NCBI GenBank assembly: GCA_964458085.1
Contig: CAYWFF010000016.1
Span: 1 to 20,553, forward strand
DNA: 20,553 nucleotides
Source of the DNA: CAYWFF01 sp964458085
Lineage (GTDB): Bacteria; Patescibacteriota; Microgenomatia; UBA8517
Direction of reading: 5' to 3'
Each line of letters begins with the position of its first letter. The stretch's first letter is position 1. A model generated the notes under the pieces. It had not been told where the DNA came from and made no database searches. It was given only the letters and a program-made list of their open reading frames with translations. The position numbers were made by a program, and so were the translations under genes. Positions 7,107-14,686 of the stretch are shown here, piece by piece.

Positions 7107-8345
7107 ATGGGTTATTTGAAAAAAACGATAAAAGGACTTACCTTTATGGGAGGGTTGAGAGTGTCAACCAGATTAATTACTTTTGCCAGAATAGCAATCC
7201 TTGCGCGAATACTTTCTCCGCTTCAGTTTGGGCTATTCGGTATCGCCTCGCTGGTTTTGGCATTTTTGGAAATTATTACAGAAACCGGGGTAAACATATT
7301 TTTTATTCAAAAAGAAGGAAAACTTTCGGAATTTATAGACACTGCTTGGGTGGTGTCGATTGCGAGGGGTTTATTTATTTCACTGCTATTGGTTTTTTCT
7401 GCACCCTTTGTTACCGGTTTTTTTAATACGCCTCAGGCAACAGAACTCATGTATTTAATAAGTTTAGTTCCTTTTGTTCGCGGATTCATAAATCCTGCCG
7501 TTGTAAAGTACCAGAAGGATTTGGAGTTCAGCAGAGAATTCATAATGCGTTTTGCAATCTTTCTAACGGATTCAATGTTTGCAATTATAATAGGTTTAGT
7601 CACCAGAAGGGCGGACAGCTTGGTATACGGAATGTTAATCGGGAGTATTGTAGAAGTGCTCTATACTTTCTTTTTTATCTCTCCAAGACCCCGTGTTCGA
7701 TTTAATTTTAAGCAATTTAAAAATATTATTGATCGAGGGAAATGGGTGACGGGTTACGGATTGTTTAATTATGCTTTTGAAAATGGCGATGATATTATTG
7801 TGGGAAAACTGTTAAGTACCCAAACTTTAGGTATATATCAAATGGCTTACAAAATATCAACACTTCCCATAACGGAAATTGCGGATGTTTTTATTAAAGT
7901 AACTTTTCCGGTATATGCAAAAATATCAAAAGAAAAATTGAGATTAAAGCGGGCATTTATTAAAACAACTCTTATAGTTAGTTCTATTGTGGTGCCTTTC
8001 GGCTTGGTGATTTTTGTATTTGCCCATCCTATTGTAAAAATAATTTTAGGCGAACAATGGTTAAATGCGGTACCTGTCCTTAGAATCCTGGCTTTTTTTG
8101 GCATCATCAGGGCGATAAGTCATCCTTCAATTGCTCTTCTTTTGGCATTGCAAAAACAGGAAATAGTCATGTTTAATACACTGATAAATTTAGGAATAAT
8201 GCTTGTACTAATAGTTCCTTTTATAGCGCATTACGGTTTGGTGGGTTCGGGGTATGCCGTTTTGTTGTCGTCTTTAGTTTCTATGCCGATAGTGTTTTTC
8301 AGTGTGCATAAAGCTCTAGCTTTAAGGAATATAAAGGATGTGTAA
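7107..8345 (+). CDS. Wzx-type polysaccharide flippase (MOP superfamily)
   Basis: This 412-residue integral membrane protein has about 12 hydrophobic helices. It carries the typical start of TuaB/WzxC-like flippases, with the pattern LRVSTRLITFARIAILARILSP and PLQFGLFGIASL, and the central ENGDDIIVGKLLSTQTLGIYQMAYKIS stretch in which charged residues follow a helix. These proteins flip undecaprenyl-linked oligosaccharide units from the inner to the outer face of the membrane. It is somewhat shorter than many homologues (about 430-490). A separate promoter lies just upstream. The neighbouring glycosyltransferases and the O-antigen ligase-like gene fit one export and assembly pathway. Confidence 0.88.
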   Translation: MGYLKKTIKGLTFMGGLRVSTRLITFARIAILARILSPLQFGLFGIASLVLAFLEIITETGVNIFFIQKEGKLSEFIDTAWVVSIARGLFISLLLVFSAPFVTGFFNTPQATELMYLISLVPFVRGFINPAVVKYQKDLEFSREFIMRFAIFLTDSMFAIIIGLVTRRADSLVYGMLIGSIVEVLYTFFFISPRPRVRFNFKQFKNIIDRGKWVTGYGLFNYAFENGDDIIVGKLLSTQTLGIYQMAYKISTLPITEIADVFIKVTFPVYAKISKEKLRLKRAFIKTTLIVSSIVVPFGLVIFVFAHPIVKIILGEQWLNAVPVLRILAFFGIIRAISHPSIALLLALQKQEIVMFNTLINLGIMLVLIVPFIAHYGLVGSGYAVLLSSLVSMPIVFFSVHKALALRNIKDV

Positions 8346-8390
8346 ATTGTAATGCGTATGCGGAGCAAACAGTAAACCGCAATTAAAATT

Positions 8391-10628
8391 ATGTCAAAAA
8401 CGGAAGTTTCGATAATCATAGTTTCTTATAAAAAGAGGAAAGCCCTTATGGATTGCCTCTCCTCAATTTATAAGCATAAGATCAAACATACCTTTGAGGT
8501 GATTATTGTGGATAATGAAAATAGTAGTTCTTTGAAAAAACTTGTAAAAAAGACTTTTCCCAAAACTAAATATGTCGGCAGTAAAAATATCGGTTACGGA
8601 AAGGGGAACAATAAGGGATCGGCAGTTTCTAAGGGAAAATACTTATTTTTCTTGAATCCGGACACTCAATTACATAAAGCTTCTGTTGATATTTTAGCAT
8701 CGGCATTAGATAAAAATACAAAACTTGCTGCGGTTGCACCGCAATTAGTTGATAAAGAAGGACAAAACATGCTTCAAGTTGGACAGAAAATCCTAACTCC
8801 TGTACGGGGTATATTTGCATTAACTTTTCTTAACCGACTTTTTCCAAAAAATCCTATTTCCCAAAATTATTTTAATAAAGAGGATGGGCTTGCAGGCGAT
8901 CAAAATGCGGAGGTTTTACCAGGTTCTGCGTTTATGATTAGAAAGAGTGTTTTTAATGAAGTGGGGAAGTTTGATGAAAATATGTTTTTATTTTTTGAAG
9001 AAGCTGATTTAGGTAAAAGGTTAATTGACAAAAAATACAAAATGAAATTTATTACGAAAGCAAGGGTTGTTCACTTTTGGGACCCTTATAAAAAGTCAAA
9101 CAGAGTTAAAAACGCCTTTAAAGAAAGCAGATTTTATTATTTCAAGAAACATTACGGTACACTTTGGGCATTAACTATAAACTTATTCGCATCCGTCTCA
9201 AAAATACATCTTCTTATAGCAACCGCACTTGTTCTGGCGGCTCTTTTACGTCTGTATCGCCTTCCTGAGAATTTAGTTTTTCATAGTGAATTAGGTCACA
9301 ATTATTTAGCTATGAAGGAAATTGTAGAAAAAAGACAGATTCCTCTTCTGGGTCCCCCGACTTCACATCCGTGGCTATATTTTGGTCCGCTTTTTTATTG
9401 GCTTTTTGCTCCTATATTTTATTTTAGCGGATATAATCCTGTAACAATTGCATATATCTTTGCAATGGTGGGAATTGTCGTAGTCCTTTTTAATTTTGTT
9501 TTTGCACGAAAACTTTTCGGAAGTACTATTGCCCTTTATTCAACTTTTCTTTTAGCACAATCACCACTTTTTATACGTTTGACACGCGAGTCTCGTTTCT
9601 TTTCGCTTGTAGCAGTAGTTTGGTATCCATTCATATATTTTCTTTTTAAGGCGCTTTCAGACCCTAAAGTTTCAATGTTTATTGCTGGTTTACTTTTTGG
9701 CGTACTTTTAAACTTTCATTTAACTCCGCTTATTTTTCTGCCCTTTATATTCTGGGAATTAATAAAGCAGAAAGTGGACTTTAAAAAACGGGCTTTGCAG
9801 TTTATGGGCGGCGGGTTAATTCCGACACTTCCTTTTCTTCTATATAGCTTTACCTCTGACATAAAGATGTTTGGCAATGCATTTGTATGGATACCTTATA
9901 GAATAGGAGGATTTTTGGGACTGATAGAAAAAAACAATTTCACTTCAACTGCTTTTGCCGGCTCAATGTCTGCAGTAGTTAATTTTATTCAGGAGAGTTT
10001 TGTAGCTATTTCTTCTCCTTTTAGTATAGGAATTTTACTTTTGTTGCTTTTTTCTTTGCAGCTTATTTTAACCAAATCTTTTAAAGAAGAAATAAATATT
10101 AACTTACGACTACTTTCCTGGCTATTTATTTTTGGGATACTTGCAATATTTATCCATGGGGAGCCTCCAGTTCATTATTTTTTGCCTCTATTTCCGATTC
10201 CTATTTTAGTTTTCTCGGCACTTTTATCTTTTATCAGTAGATACAATGCCGGTTTAGCAATTTCTTGGATCTTTATTGCTGCCATAACGCTTTTTAATTG
10301 TTTTTACTTTTTTTCAGAAAGATGGTTTTATATTTCTCAGGATAAAATTACAAACGGATTAGTGCCCTATACGGTGCAAAAAGAAGTTACTAATAATATT
10401 GTGGTAAATACCGAGGGCAGAACATTTAATATTGAAAGAATTGGAATATACGATGAATTTGAAGGTAACTTTGCAGATAATTATCGTTTTCTTTTATGGA
10501 AGATGGGAAATGAACCCCAAAAAGATTCAGAAAATGTTTATATAATTTCTGAAGAACATAATGAAGGGCATAATTATATATACAATAATAATGGTATATA
10601 TGTATGGAAAGTAAACAATGGGAATTAG
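8391..10628 (+). CDS. Fusion: GT2 glycosyltransferase plus GT-C (ArnT/PMT-like) membrane glycosyltransferase
   Basis: This 745-residue protein joins two enzymes. Residues 1 to about 265 are a GT2 domain of the rhamnosyltransferase-like type (VSIIIVSYKKRKALMDCL, VDNENSS, FFLNPDTQLH with NPDT at 89-92, then FEEADLGKRL). From about 275 to 645 lies a polytopic GT-C domain with some ten helices. Its first extracytoplasmic loop carries FHSELGHNYLAM, where E300 takes the place of the acidic residue that is catalytic in ArnT and PMT enzymes. A hydrophilic C-terminal tail follows. The GT2 half should use a nucleotide-sugar inside the cell, while the GT-C half should use a polyprenyl-phosphate sugar outside, so one protein might span both steps. 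The start gap of 45 bases has no clear promoter. It overlaps the next gene by 11 bases. Confidence 0.88.
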   Translation: MSKTEVSIIIVSYKKRKALMDCLSSIYKHKIKHTFEVIIVDNENSSSLKKLVKKTFPKTKYVGSKNIGYGKGNNKGSAVSKGKYLFFLNPDTQLHKASVDILASALDKNTKLAAVAPQLVDKEGQNMLQVGQKILTPVRGIFALTFLNRLFPKNPISQNYFNKEDGLAGDQNAEVLPGSAFMIRKSVFNEVGKFDENMFLFFEEADLGKRLIDKKYKMKFITKARVVHFWDPYKKSNRVKNAFKESRFYYFKKHYGTLWALTINLFASVSKIHLLIATALVLAALLRLYRLPENLVFHSELGHNYLAMKEIVEKRQIPLLGPPTSHPWLYFGPLFYWLFAPIFYFSGYNPVTIAYIFAMVGIVVVLFNFVFARKLFGSTIALYSTFLLAQSPLFIRLTRESRFFSLVAVVWYPFIYFLFKALSDPKVSMFIAGLLFGVLLNFHLTPLIFLPFIFWELIKQKVDFKKRALQFMGGGLIPTLPFLLYSFTSDIKMFGNAFVWIPYRIGGFLGLIEKNNFTSTAFAGSMSAVVNFIQESFVAISSPFSIGILLLLLFSLQLILTKSFKEEININLRLLSWLFIFGILAIFIHGEPPVHYFLPLFPIPILVFSALLSFISRYNAGLAISWIFIAAITLFNCFYFFSERWFYISQDKITNGLVPYTVQKEVTNNIVVNTEGRTFNIERIGIYDEFEGNFADNYRFLLWKMGNEPQKDSENVYIISEEHNEGHNYIYNNNGIYVWKVNNGN

Positions 10629-11373
10629 TGCGGTAGTTCTTACAAAAGACGAAAGTACAAATATAATTAAGTGCTTAGAAACACTTGCTTTCTGTAACGA
10701 GATTATAGTAATAGACACCGGGTCTTTGGATGACACTATAATTGCTGCAAAAAGCGTGGGCGCGTGTGTAATTAAAAAAAATTTAAACGGGGACTTTGCG
10801 GAGGTTCGTAATTACGCATTAACTAAAGCTAAAGAAAAATGGGTACTGTATATTGACGCAGATGAAAGAGTTTCAAGGGAACTGGCTGCGGAAATAGTGC
10901 AATTTGTAAACGATCCAATTCTTAATTTTAAAGGTTATTATCTGAGGAGAATAGATGAAATGTGGGGTAGACAACTATTGCACGGTGAGCCGGGTAGGGT
11001 AAAACTATTAAGGCTTGCTAGAAAGGGAGCGGGGAAATGGGAAAGAAAGGTTCATGAAATTTGGAAAATAAACGGAACGACCTATGAACTTAAAACCCCA
11101 TTATTGCATTATCCACACTCAACACTTTTTAAATTCATAGAGCACGTTAATGTTTTTTCCACACTACACGCAAAAGCAAATCAATTAGAAGGTAAAAAAT
11201 CCTCTTTATTTAAAATAATGTTTTACCCTCCTTTTAAATTAATTGAAGGTTGGATCTTCAAAAAGGGTTTCAAAGACGGGATACAAGGTTTTATTGTTGC
11301 TTGTTTGATGAGTTTTCACTCCTTTTTATCTTGGGGTAAGTTATGGTTATTGCAGAAAAAAAACAACTATTAA
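10618..11373 (+). CDS. GT2 glycosyltransferase, WaaE/KdtX-like
   Basis: This 251-residue enzyme matches the WaaE-like group of GT2, known for adding glucose to lipopolysaccharide core. It has ISAVVLTKDESTNIIKCLETL at the start, VIDTGSLDDT at 31-40, and the metal-binding DADE motif at 80-83 (WVLYIDADERVS). After residue 105 comes the acceptor-side pattern of the group, ending in WERKVHEIWKI. The C-terminal segment GIQGFIVACLMSFHSFLSWGKL is amphipathic or membrane-associated. Its ATG lies inside the upstream fusion gene and its end overlaps the next gene by 31 bases, so the three are tightly co-translated. The true sugar and acceptor are unknown, and Gram-negative LPS core is unlikely here. Confidence 0.9.
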   Translation: MGISAVVLTKDESTNIIKCLETLAFCNEIIVIDTGSLDDTIIAAKSVGACVIKKNLNGDFAEVRNYALTKAKEKWVLYIDADERVSRELAAEIVQFVNDPILNFKGYYLRRIDEMWGRQLLHGEPGRVKLLRLARKGAGKWERKVHEIWKINGTTYELKTPLLHYPHSTLFKFIEHVNVFSTLHAKANQLEGKKSSLFKIMFYPPFKLIEGWIFKKGFKDGIQGFIVACLMSFHSFLSWGKLWLLQKKNNY

Positions 11374-12530
11374 TCGCCAGTAAGCTATTACTAATATCAC
11401 TTGTTGCATTTCCATTCGGTCAGTTAATAAAAATTACATTCCCGGTGGCGGGCCAACACTTTGGGGTATTGGGAATTGATTTAGTTTCATCAATTATACT
11501 GGCCATATATTTATTATTACCTGAAAAAACTAAATATGAGAAAAATCTCTTTGTAACAATCAGCATAATTTTTGGATTTTCACTCATACTTTCACATGTA
11601 TTTTACTCCTCCTTAAATATCCTAGTCGGTGCAATGTACGGCATAAGATTTATCTCATATACTGCAGTAGTGTTTTTAACCCGTAAAACTGTTATGAAAA
11701 GTGTTATTTCAAAAGATTTATTGCTTCACGGATTAACCATCGCAATAATAATTTCAGCACTATTTGGTTGGTTGCAATACCTTCTGTTTCCCGATATGAG
11801 GTTTCTAAAAAACTTTGGGTGGGATGACCATTATTTTAGACTAATTGGTACATTTTTGGATCCGGGATTCAGCGGAATATTATTTACTTTGGGTGCTATT
11901 CTAAATCTTCATTTATGGTTTAGATATGGTAAAAAAGATTTTCTGGTTGGAAGTATATTTTTAGTAATTTCGACAATATTTACGTATTCCAGAGCTTCAT
12001 ACTTGGCTTTAATTATTGCATTAGCATTTTACCTATTTATGAAAAAAGAAATTAAACTTTTTATTGCTATTGCCGCCACAATTTCCTTACTGGTACCTTT
12101 ACTCCCCAGGCCGGAAAGTGAGGGGGTCAAGTTAGAGCGAGTTACCAGCATTAATACAAGAATTAACAACTATCAACAAACTGCCTTTTTGTTCTTAAAA
12201 AGTCCTGTTTTTGGTCATGGATACAACCTCTTATGTGCAGCCAGAGAGAAAAATATTGCAATTGAAAGTGAAAAGTCTCACTCGTGTTCAGGGTCTGATG
12301 CAAGTTTACTTTTTATTTTGTCAACTATTGGCCTAGTCGGTTTTCTTGCATTGTATTACCAATTTTTCAATTTATATTTACAGTTAAAATACCTAAAACA
12401 CCTAGTATCAGCCTCATTTATAGCAGTATTTGTGCATTCGTTTTTTAACAATACATTATTTTACCCCTTTATATTATTTTGGTTTGCAATTCTTATCGGA
12501 GTGGGGATTAGAAGCAAAAAACTTATTTAG
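11343..12530 (+). CDS. O-antigen ligase/polymerase-like membrane protein (Wzy/WaaL family)
   Basis: This 395-residue protein has around 11 membrane helices and the Wzy_C-type signature: TYSRASYLALIIALAFYLF followed by a large external loop. That loop contains the conserved PVFGHGYNLL and a cysteine pair (C in NLLCAAR and SHSCSGS). Members of the family join polyprenyl-linked glycan units to one another or to a lipid or protein acceptor outside the membrane. Its position after the flippase and transferases makes it the likely last step of the pathway. It overlaps the preceding gene by 31 bases. Its stop overlaps the convergent Ig-like gene by 8 bases within a hairpin. Polymerase, ligase or protein O-oligosaccharyltransferase cannot be told apart here. 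Confidence 0.82.
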   Translation: MVIAEKKQLLIASKLLLISLVAFPFGQLIKITFPVAGQHFGVLGIDLVSSIILAIYLLLPEKTKYEKNLFVTISIIFGFSLILSHVFYSSLNILVGAMYGIRFISYTAVVFLTRKTVMKSVISKDLLLHGLTIAIIISALFGWLQYLLFPDMRFLKNFGWDDHYFRLIGTFLDPGFSGILFTLGAILNLHLWFRYGKKDFLVGSIFLVISTIFTYSRASYLALIIALAFYLFMKKEIKLFIAIAATISLLVPLLPRPESEGVKLERVTSINTRINNYQQTAFLFLKSPVFGHGYNLLCAAREKNIAIESEKSHSCSGSDASLLFILSTIGLVGFLALYYQFFNLYLQLKYLKHLVSASFIAVFVHSFFNNTLFYPFILFWFAILIGVGIRSKKLI

Positions 12531-12538
12531 AATAAGTT
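12515..12538 (-). terminator. Intrinsic terminator-like hairpin spanning convergent stop codons
   Basis: AACTTATT at 12520-12527 and AATAAGTT at 12531-12538 form an 8-bp stem with a 3-base loop. Read on the minus strand the stem is followed by six T (12521-12516), as in a rho-independent terminator for the Ig-like gene. The stem is AT-rich, so it may be weak. It contains both stop codons of the convergent genes. Confidence 0.45.
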
Positions 12539-13239
12539 ACCGTCAGCTTTGTTTCAGTTTTGTTGCCAGCCCGGTCTTCAGAAGTTACAGTTAATTCGTT
12601 TTCACCTTCGTTTAAGCCGTAGCTAAGGGTAAATTTACCGCTTGAGTTAACTATTGCTATCCGATCGTTGACGTGAACCGTAGCACCTTCTTCTGTAACG
12701 CCTTCGATTATCTGGTTGCGTTCACCCTCACCATAAAAGGCATTTTTATCTTGAGGCTTTTCTATGCTCAACTCCGGAGGTTCTTTGTCAAAATTTACAA
12801 TATATTCAGTTGTTTTTTGGCTTTCGTTTCCTGCAGCATCTTTTGCTTTTGCATAAAGTACATTTTCGCCGGATTTTAAAGTTGTTTGAGACCTGAAAGA
12901 TCCTTCACTGTTTGCAAGAACTTCAGTGAAATCATCATTTGTAAAGATCATTACTGTTGCCCCCGGTTCCGTAGATCCTGTAATTTCTAAATCATTTTGG
13001 TTGGAATATTCGGGTAAATCGTCAAAACGCGGAGACGCGGGGGGGGTAGTATCACTTCTGTCTATTGTTTGGCTATTTTGTAGAAAATCACTAATAATTG
13101 TTGCAACTTTTGCGGCAGTTGGGATACCCAAAAAGAAGAGAAACAATACTGCCCCGATTGAAAGAATGCCAAGTGCATATGCCCTCCTGATGTTTTTCCT
13201 TTCTTCAACATTCGCCCGACGGGAGTAGTTACTTCTCAT
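12523..13239 (-). CDS. Membrane-anchored protein with two bacterial Ig-like domains
   Basis: The 238-residue protein has a basic cytoplasmic tail (MRSNYSRRANVEERKNIRR), one membrane helix at about 20-45, a short linker, and two Ig-like beta-sandwich repeats at about 64-150 and 152-238. Each repeat has the pattern of the bacterial Ig family found in adhesins and glycan-binding surface proteins: EITGSTEPGATVMI ... SGENVLYAKAKDAAGNES, and IIEGVTEEGATVHV ... GENELTVTSEDRAGNKTE. It should sit outside the membrane, anchored at the N-terminus, perhaps binding cell wall or other proteins. Its start is set by a TATAAT 8 bases upstream. It is convergent with the O-antigen ligase-like gene. Confidence 0.85.
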   Translation of the reverse strand: MRSNYSRRANVEERKNIRRAYALGILSIGAVLFLFFLGIPTAAKVATIISDFLQNSQTIDRSDTTPPASPRFDDLPEYSNQNDLEITGSTEPGATVMIFTNDDFTEVLANSEGSFRSQTTLKSGENVLYAKAKDAAGNESQKTTEYIVNFDKEPPELSIEKPQDKNAFYGEGERNQIIEGVTEEGATVHVNDRIAIVNSSGKFTLSYGLNEGENELTVTSEDRAGNKTETKLTVTYSK

Positions 13240-13247
13240 ATTTTAAT

Positions 13248-13253
13248 ATTATA
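13248..13253 (-). promoter_or_regulatory. -10 promoter element, leaderless type, for Ig-like gene
   Basis: On the minus strand a perfect TATAAT (13253-13248) ends 8 bases before the ATG at 13239, the same spacing as at the MFS gene. No good -35 is visible. Confidence 0.5.
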
Positions 13254-13405
13254 TACCATGAAGATGCCAATACGCACAGTTTAATGCAAATACGTTAAAG
13301 TGCTAAATCGCTTTTTAGATGGATCTCGTTTAAACTGAAGCATAAATAAAGAGTACTTTTTCAAAAACGTCAGGGTAATAGAGCTCTTAAATAAAATAAA
13401 TATAA

Positions 13406-13428
13406 TGAGCCTACGGTCGGATTCGAAC
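13406..13428 (-). repeat. Duplicated 3' end of tRNA-Thr (att-like or pseudo-tRNA fragment)
   Basis: Bases 13406-13428 repeat exactly the 23 bases at 13466-13488, offset by 60. The repeat covers the 3' half of the T-loop, the 3' T-stem strand, the acceptor strand and two further bases of the intact tRNA-Thr. The matching 5' T-stem strand and everything before it are missing, so this copy cannot fold as a tRNA. Such fragments are typical of integrase attachment sites at tRNA 3' ends or of decayed tandem copies. Confidence 0.7.
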
Positions 13429-13448
13429 GCATGACAGTTGGCGATATC

Positions 13449-13465
13449 GAAGACGACCAGTCTTC
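13449..13465 (-). other. Hairpin directly after tRNA-Thr
   Basis: Read on the minus strand, GAAGAC (13465-13460), a 5-base loop and GTCTTC (13454-13449) form a perfect 6-bp stem starting 2 bases after the tRNA 3' end. No T-run follows, so it may be a processing or stability element and not a terminator. Confidence 0.35.
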
Positions 13466-13467
13466 TG

Positions 13468-13540
13468 AGCCTACGGTCGGATTCGAACCGACGACCCACG
13501 GTTTACGATACCGTTGCTCTACCAACTGAGCTACGTAGGC
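13468..13540 (-). tRNA. tRNA-Thr (anticodon CGU)
   Basis: The minus strand folds as a complete cloverleaf. The acceptor stem is GCCTACG with CGTAGGC, and the D-arm is GCTC...GAGC with the AGTTGGTA loop. The anticodon stem is ACGGT with ACCGT around loop ATCGTAA (anticodon CGT, with T at position 33). The T-arm is GTCGG TTCGAAT CCGAC. The discriminator is T and no CCA is encoded, so CCA must be added by nucleotidyltransferase. It reads ACG threonine codons and is probably an accessory isoacceptor to a UGU tRNA elsewhere. Confidence 0.95.
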
Positions 13541-13720
13541 TTAATTCCTGAAATTAATGAGTCTTAAAACTTGTTTTTAAAATAGTTATCAAGCTTTACA
13601 ATAGTATTTTATCAAATTTGCTAAAACACCGACTATAAACAACGAAGTATTTTACTTTAAAAGAAGAAATTGTTCATTTTCTATGATCAATCTCTACAAA
13701 TCTTTAATTTATGCCCTAGA
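13541..13720. other. Intergenic stretch with no recognised gene
   Basis: Between tRNA-Thr and the end of the flavoprotein gene I see only AT-rich sequence with many stops. The promoter of tRNA-Thr must lie near 13545-13600 on the minus strand. TTGATA is present there, but no convincing -10 could be fixed. Confidence 0.4.
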
Positions 13721-14434
13721 TTAGTATCCTGTAAACTTTTCACTCCGAACGTTGTTAGAATCTATCTTAAGTGCTTTAAGCTCATTTTCCATTGCAGACA
13801 CCATCTGTGGAGGACCGACTATCCAAAATGTTTTTGATTTTAAATTTGAAACGGTTTTTTTAATTAAATCTCTAGTGATCCTACCCGTTTCTCCTTTCCA
13901 GGCCGGTTTACTAATTGGTTTAGTTACGGTTAAAATTACCTTTACATTATTATGTTTCGACTCCCAAGACTTCAATTCATCTCGGAAAGTAATTTCATTA
14001 ACCTTTGTATTCGAATACAATACCGTAAAAGTATTTTTTAAATTATTATCTAAAGAATACTTAATAAATGATCTAAAAGGAGTTATCCCTATACCTCCAG
14101 CCAAAAATACATGATCACCCTCTTCGTGTTTATCAAGTATAAAAGTTCCGTTTGGTCCTTCTGCATCAAGCTCGTTACCTTTACTTAACTCCTTAAGTGT
14201 TTGTTTAAATCCCGATTCTTTTCTTAAACGGGTGGTTATCGATAAAAAACTTTCGCTGGGAGATGAGGACAGTGTAAAGTGTCTGGTAGCACCGCGCTGG
14301 TCCTTGTGTTTCAATTTTGGAACAGTCAGGTATATATACTGCCCGGGAAGGTAGTGAAATCCCCTTGGTTTGCTAAATATAAATGTTTTAGTATTAATAG
14401 CTTCGTTTTTAATCTCTTGCAATTTCAGTTTCAT
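13721..14434 (-). CDS. FAD/NAD(P)-binding oxidoreductase, ferredoxin-reductase type
   Basis: This 237-residue cytoplasmic flavoprotein has the two-domain ferredoxin-NADP reductase fold. The FAD-binding barrel has PGQYIYLTVP and the flavin motif RHFTLSSSP (51-59, a variant of RxYS). The NAD-binding half has GGIGITPFRS (113-122) and GPPQMVSAMENEL near the C-terminus, ending in the aromatic residue of EKFTGY. No iron-sulfur domain is attached, so it must pass electrons to or from a separate partner. I chose ATG at 14434 over an in-frame upstream codon at 14482 because a TATAGT -10 ends 6 bases before 14434 and the longer N-terminus is not conserved-looking. The physiological partner is unknown. 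Confidence 0.88.
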   Translation of the reverse strand: MKLKLQEIKNEAINTKTFIFSKPRGFHYLPGQYIYLTVPKLKHKDQRGATRHFTLSSSPSESFLSITTRLRKESGFKQTLKELSKGNELDAEGPNGTFILDKHEEGDHVFLAGGIGITPFRSFIKYSLDNNLKNTFTVLYSNTKVNEITFRDELKSWESKHNNVKVILTVTKPISKPAWKGETGRITRDLIKKTVSNLKSKTFWIVGPPQMVSAMENELKALKIDSNNVRSEKFTGY

Positions 14435-14440
14435 AATTGC

Positions 14441-14469
14441 ACTATACCTTACCGATAAACGCTCAACAA
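14441..14469 (-). promoter_or_regulatory. -35/-10 promoter, leaderless type, for oxidoreductase gene
   Basis: On the minus strand TTGTTG (14469-14464) and TATAGT (14446-14441) are separated by exactly 17 bases, and the -10 ends 6 bases before the ATG at 14434. This promoter decides the start choice for the gene. Confidence 0.6.
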
Positions 14470-14546
14470 CTGAGAAGTTCAAAGTATGGAAAACTGATTT
14501 CAGTGTTTAACCCCTTTTTAAATGGTAGTTTTTAAGTATCAGAAAG

Positions 14547-14617
14547 AGCGGGATACGGGAGTCGAACCCGTCTTTCCACCTTGGGAAGGTGGCGTTGAAC
14601 CGCTCAACTAATCCCGC
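14547..14617 (-). tRNA. tRNA-Gly (anticodon CCC)
   Basis: The minus strand forms a cloverleaf with acceptor GCGGGAT and ATCCCGC. The D-arm contains TTGAGCGGTTCAA. The anticodon stem CCACC/GGTGG encloses loop TTCCCAA (anticodon CCC), and the T-arm is ACGGG TTCGACT CCCGT. The discriminator is T and CCA is not encoded. It reads GGG glycine codons, an accessory isoacceptor in an AT-rich genome. Confidence 0.95.
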
Positions 14618-14657
14618 ACACCATACAACAACGTGCGCCTTGACTAGCACTCTTCCC

Positions 14658-14686
14658 ATTATACCTTCCACATCAAAAAATGTTTA
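14658..14686 (-). promoter_or_regulatory. Promoter of tRNA-Gly overlapping the LysM stop codon
   Basis: On the minus strand TAAACA (14686-14681, four of six matches to TTGACA) and a perfect TATAAT (14663-14658) are 17 bases apart, about 40 bases upstream of the tRNA. The TAA of the -35 is also the stop codon of the LysM gene. Confidence 0.5.

Noticed and set aside
12926..13228. 100-residue plus-strand ORF opposite the Ig-like gene
   Set aside because: It is the antisense of a well-supported anchored Ig-like protein.
13281..13499. 72-residue minus-strand ORF with repeated FESDRRL
   Set aside because: It is translated from the tRNA-Thr gene and its 3'-end duplication, so the repeats come from tRNA sequence and not from a protein.
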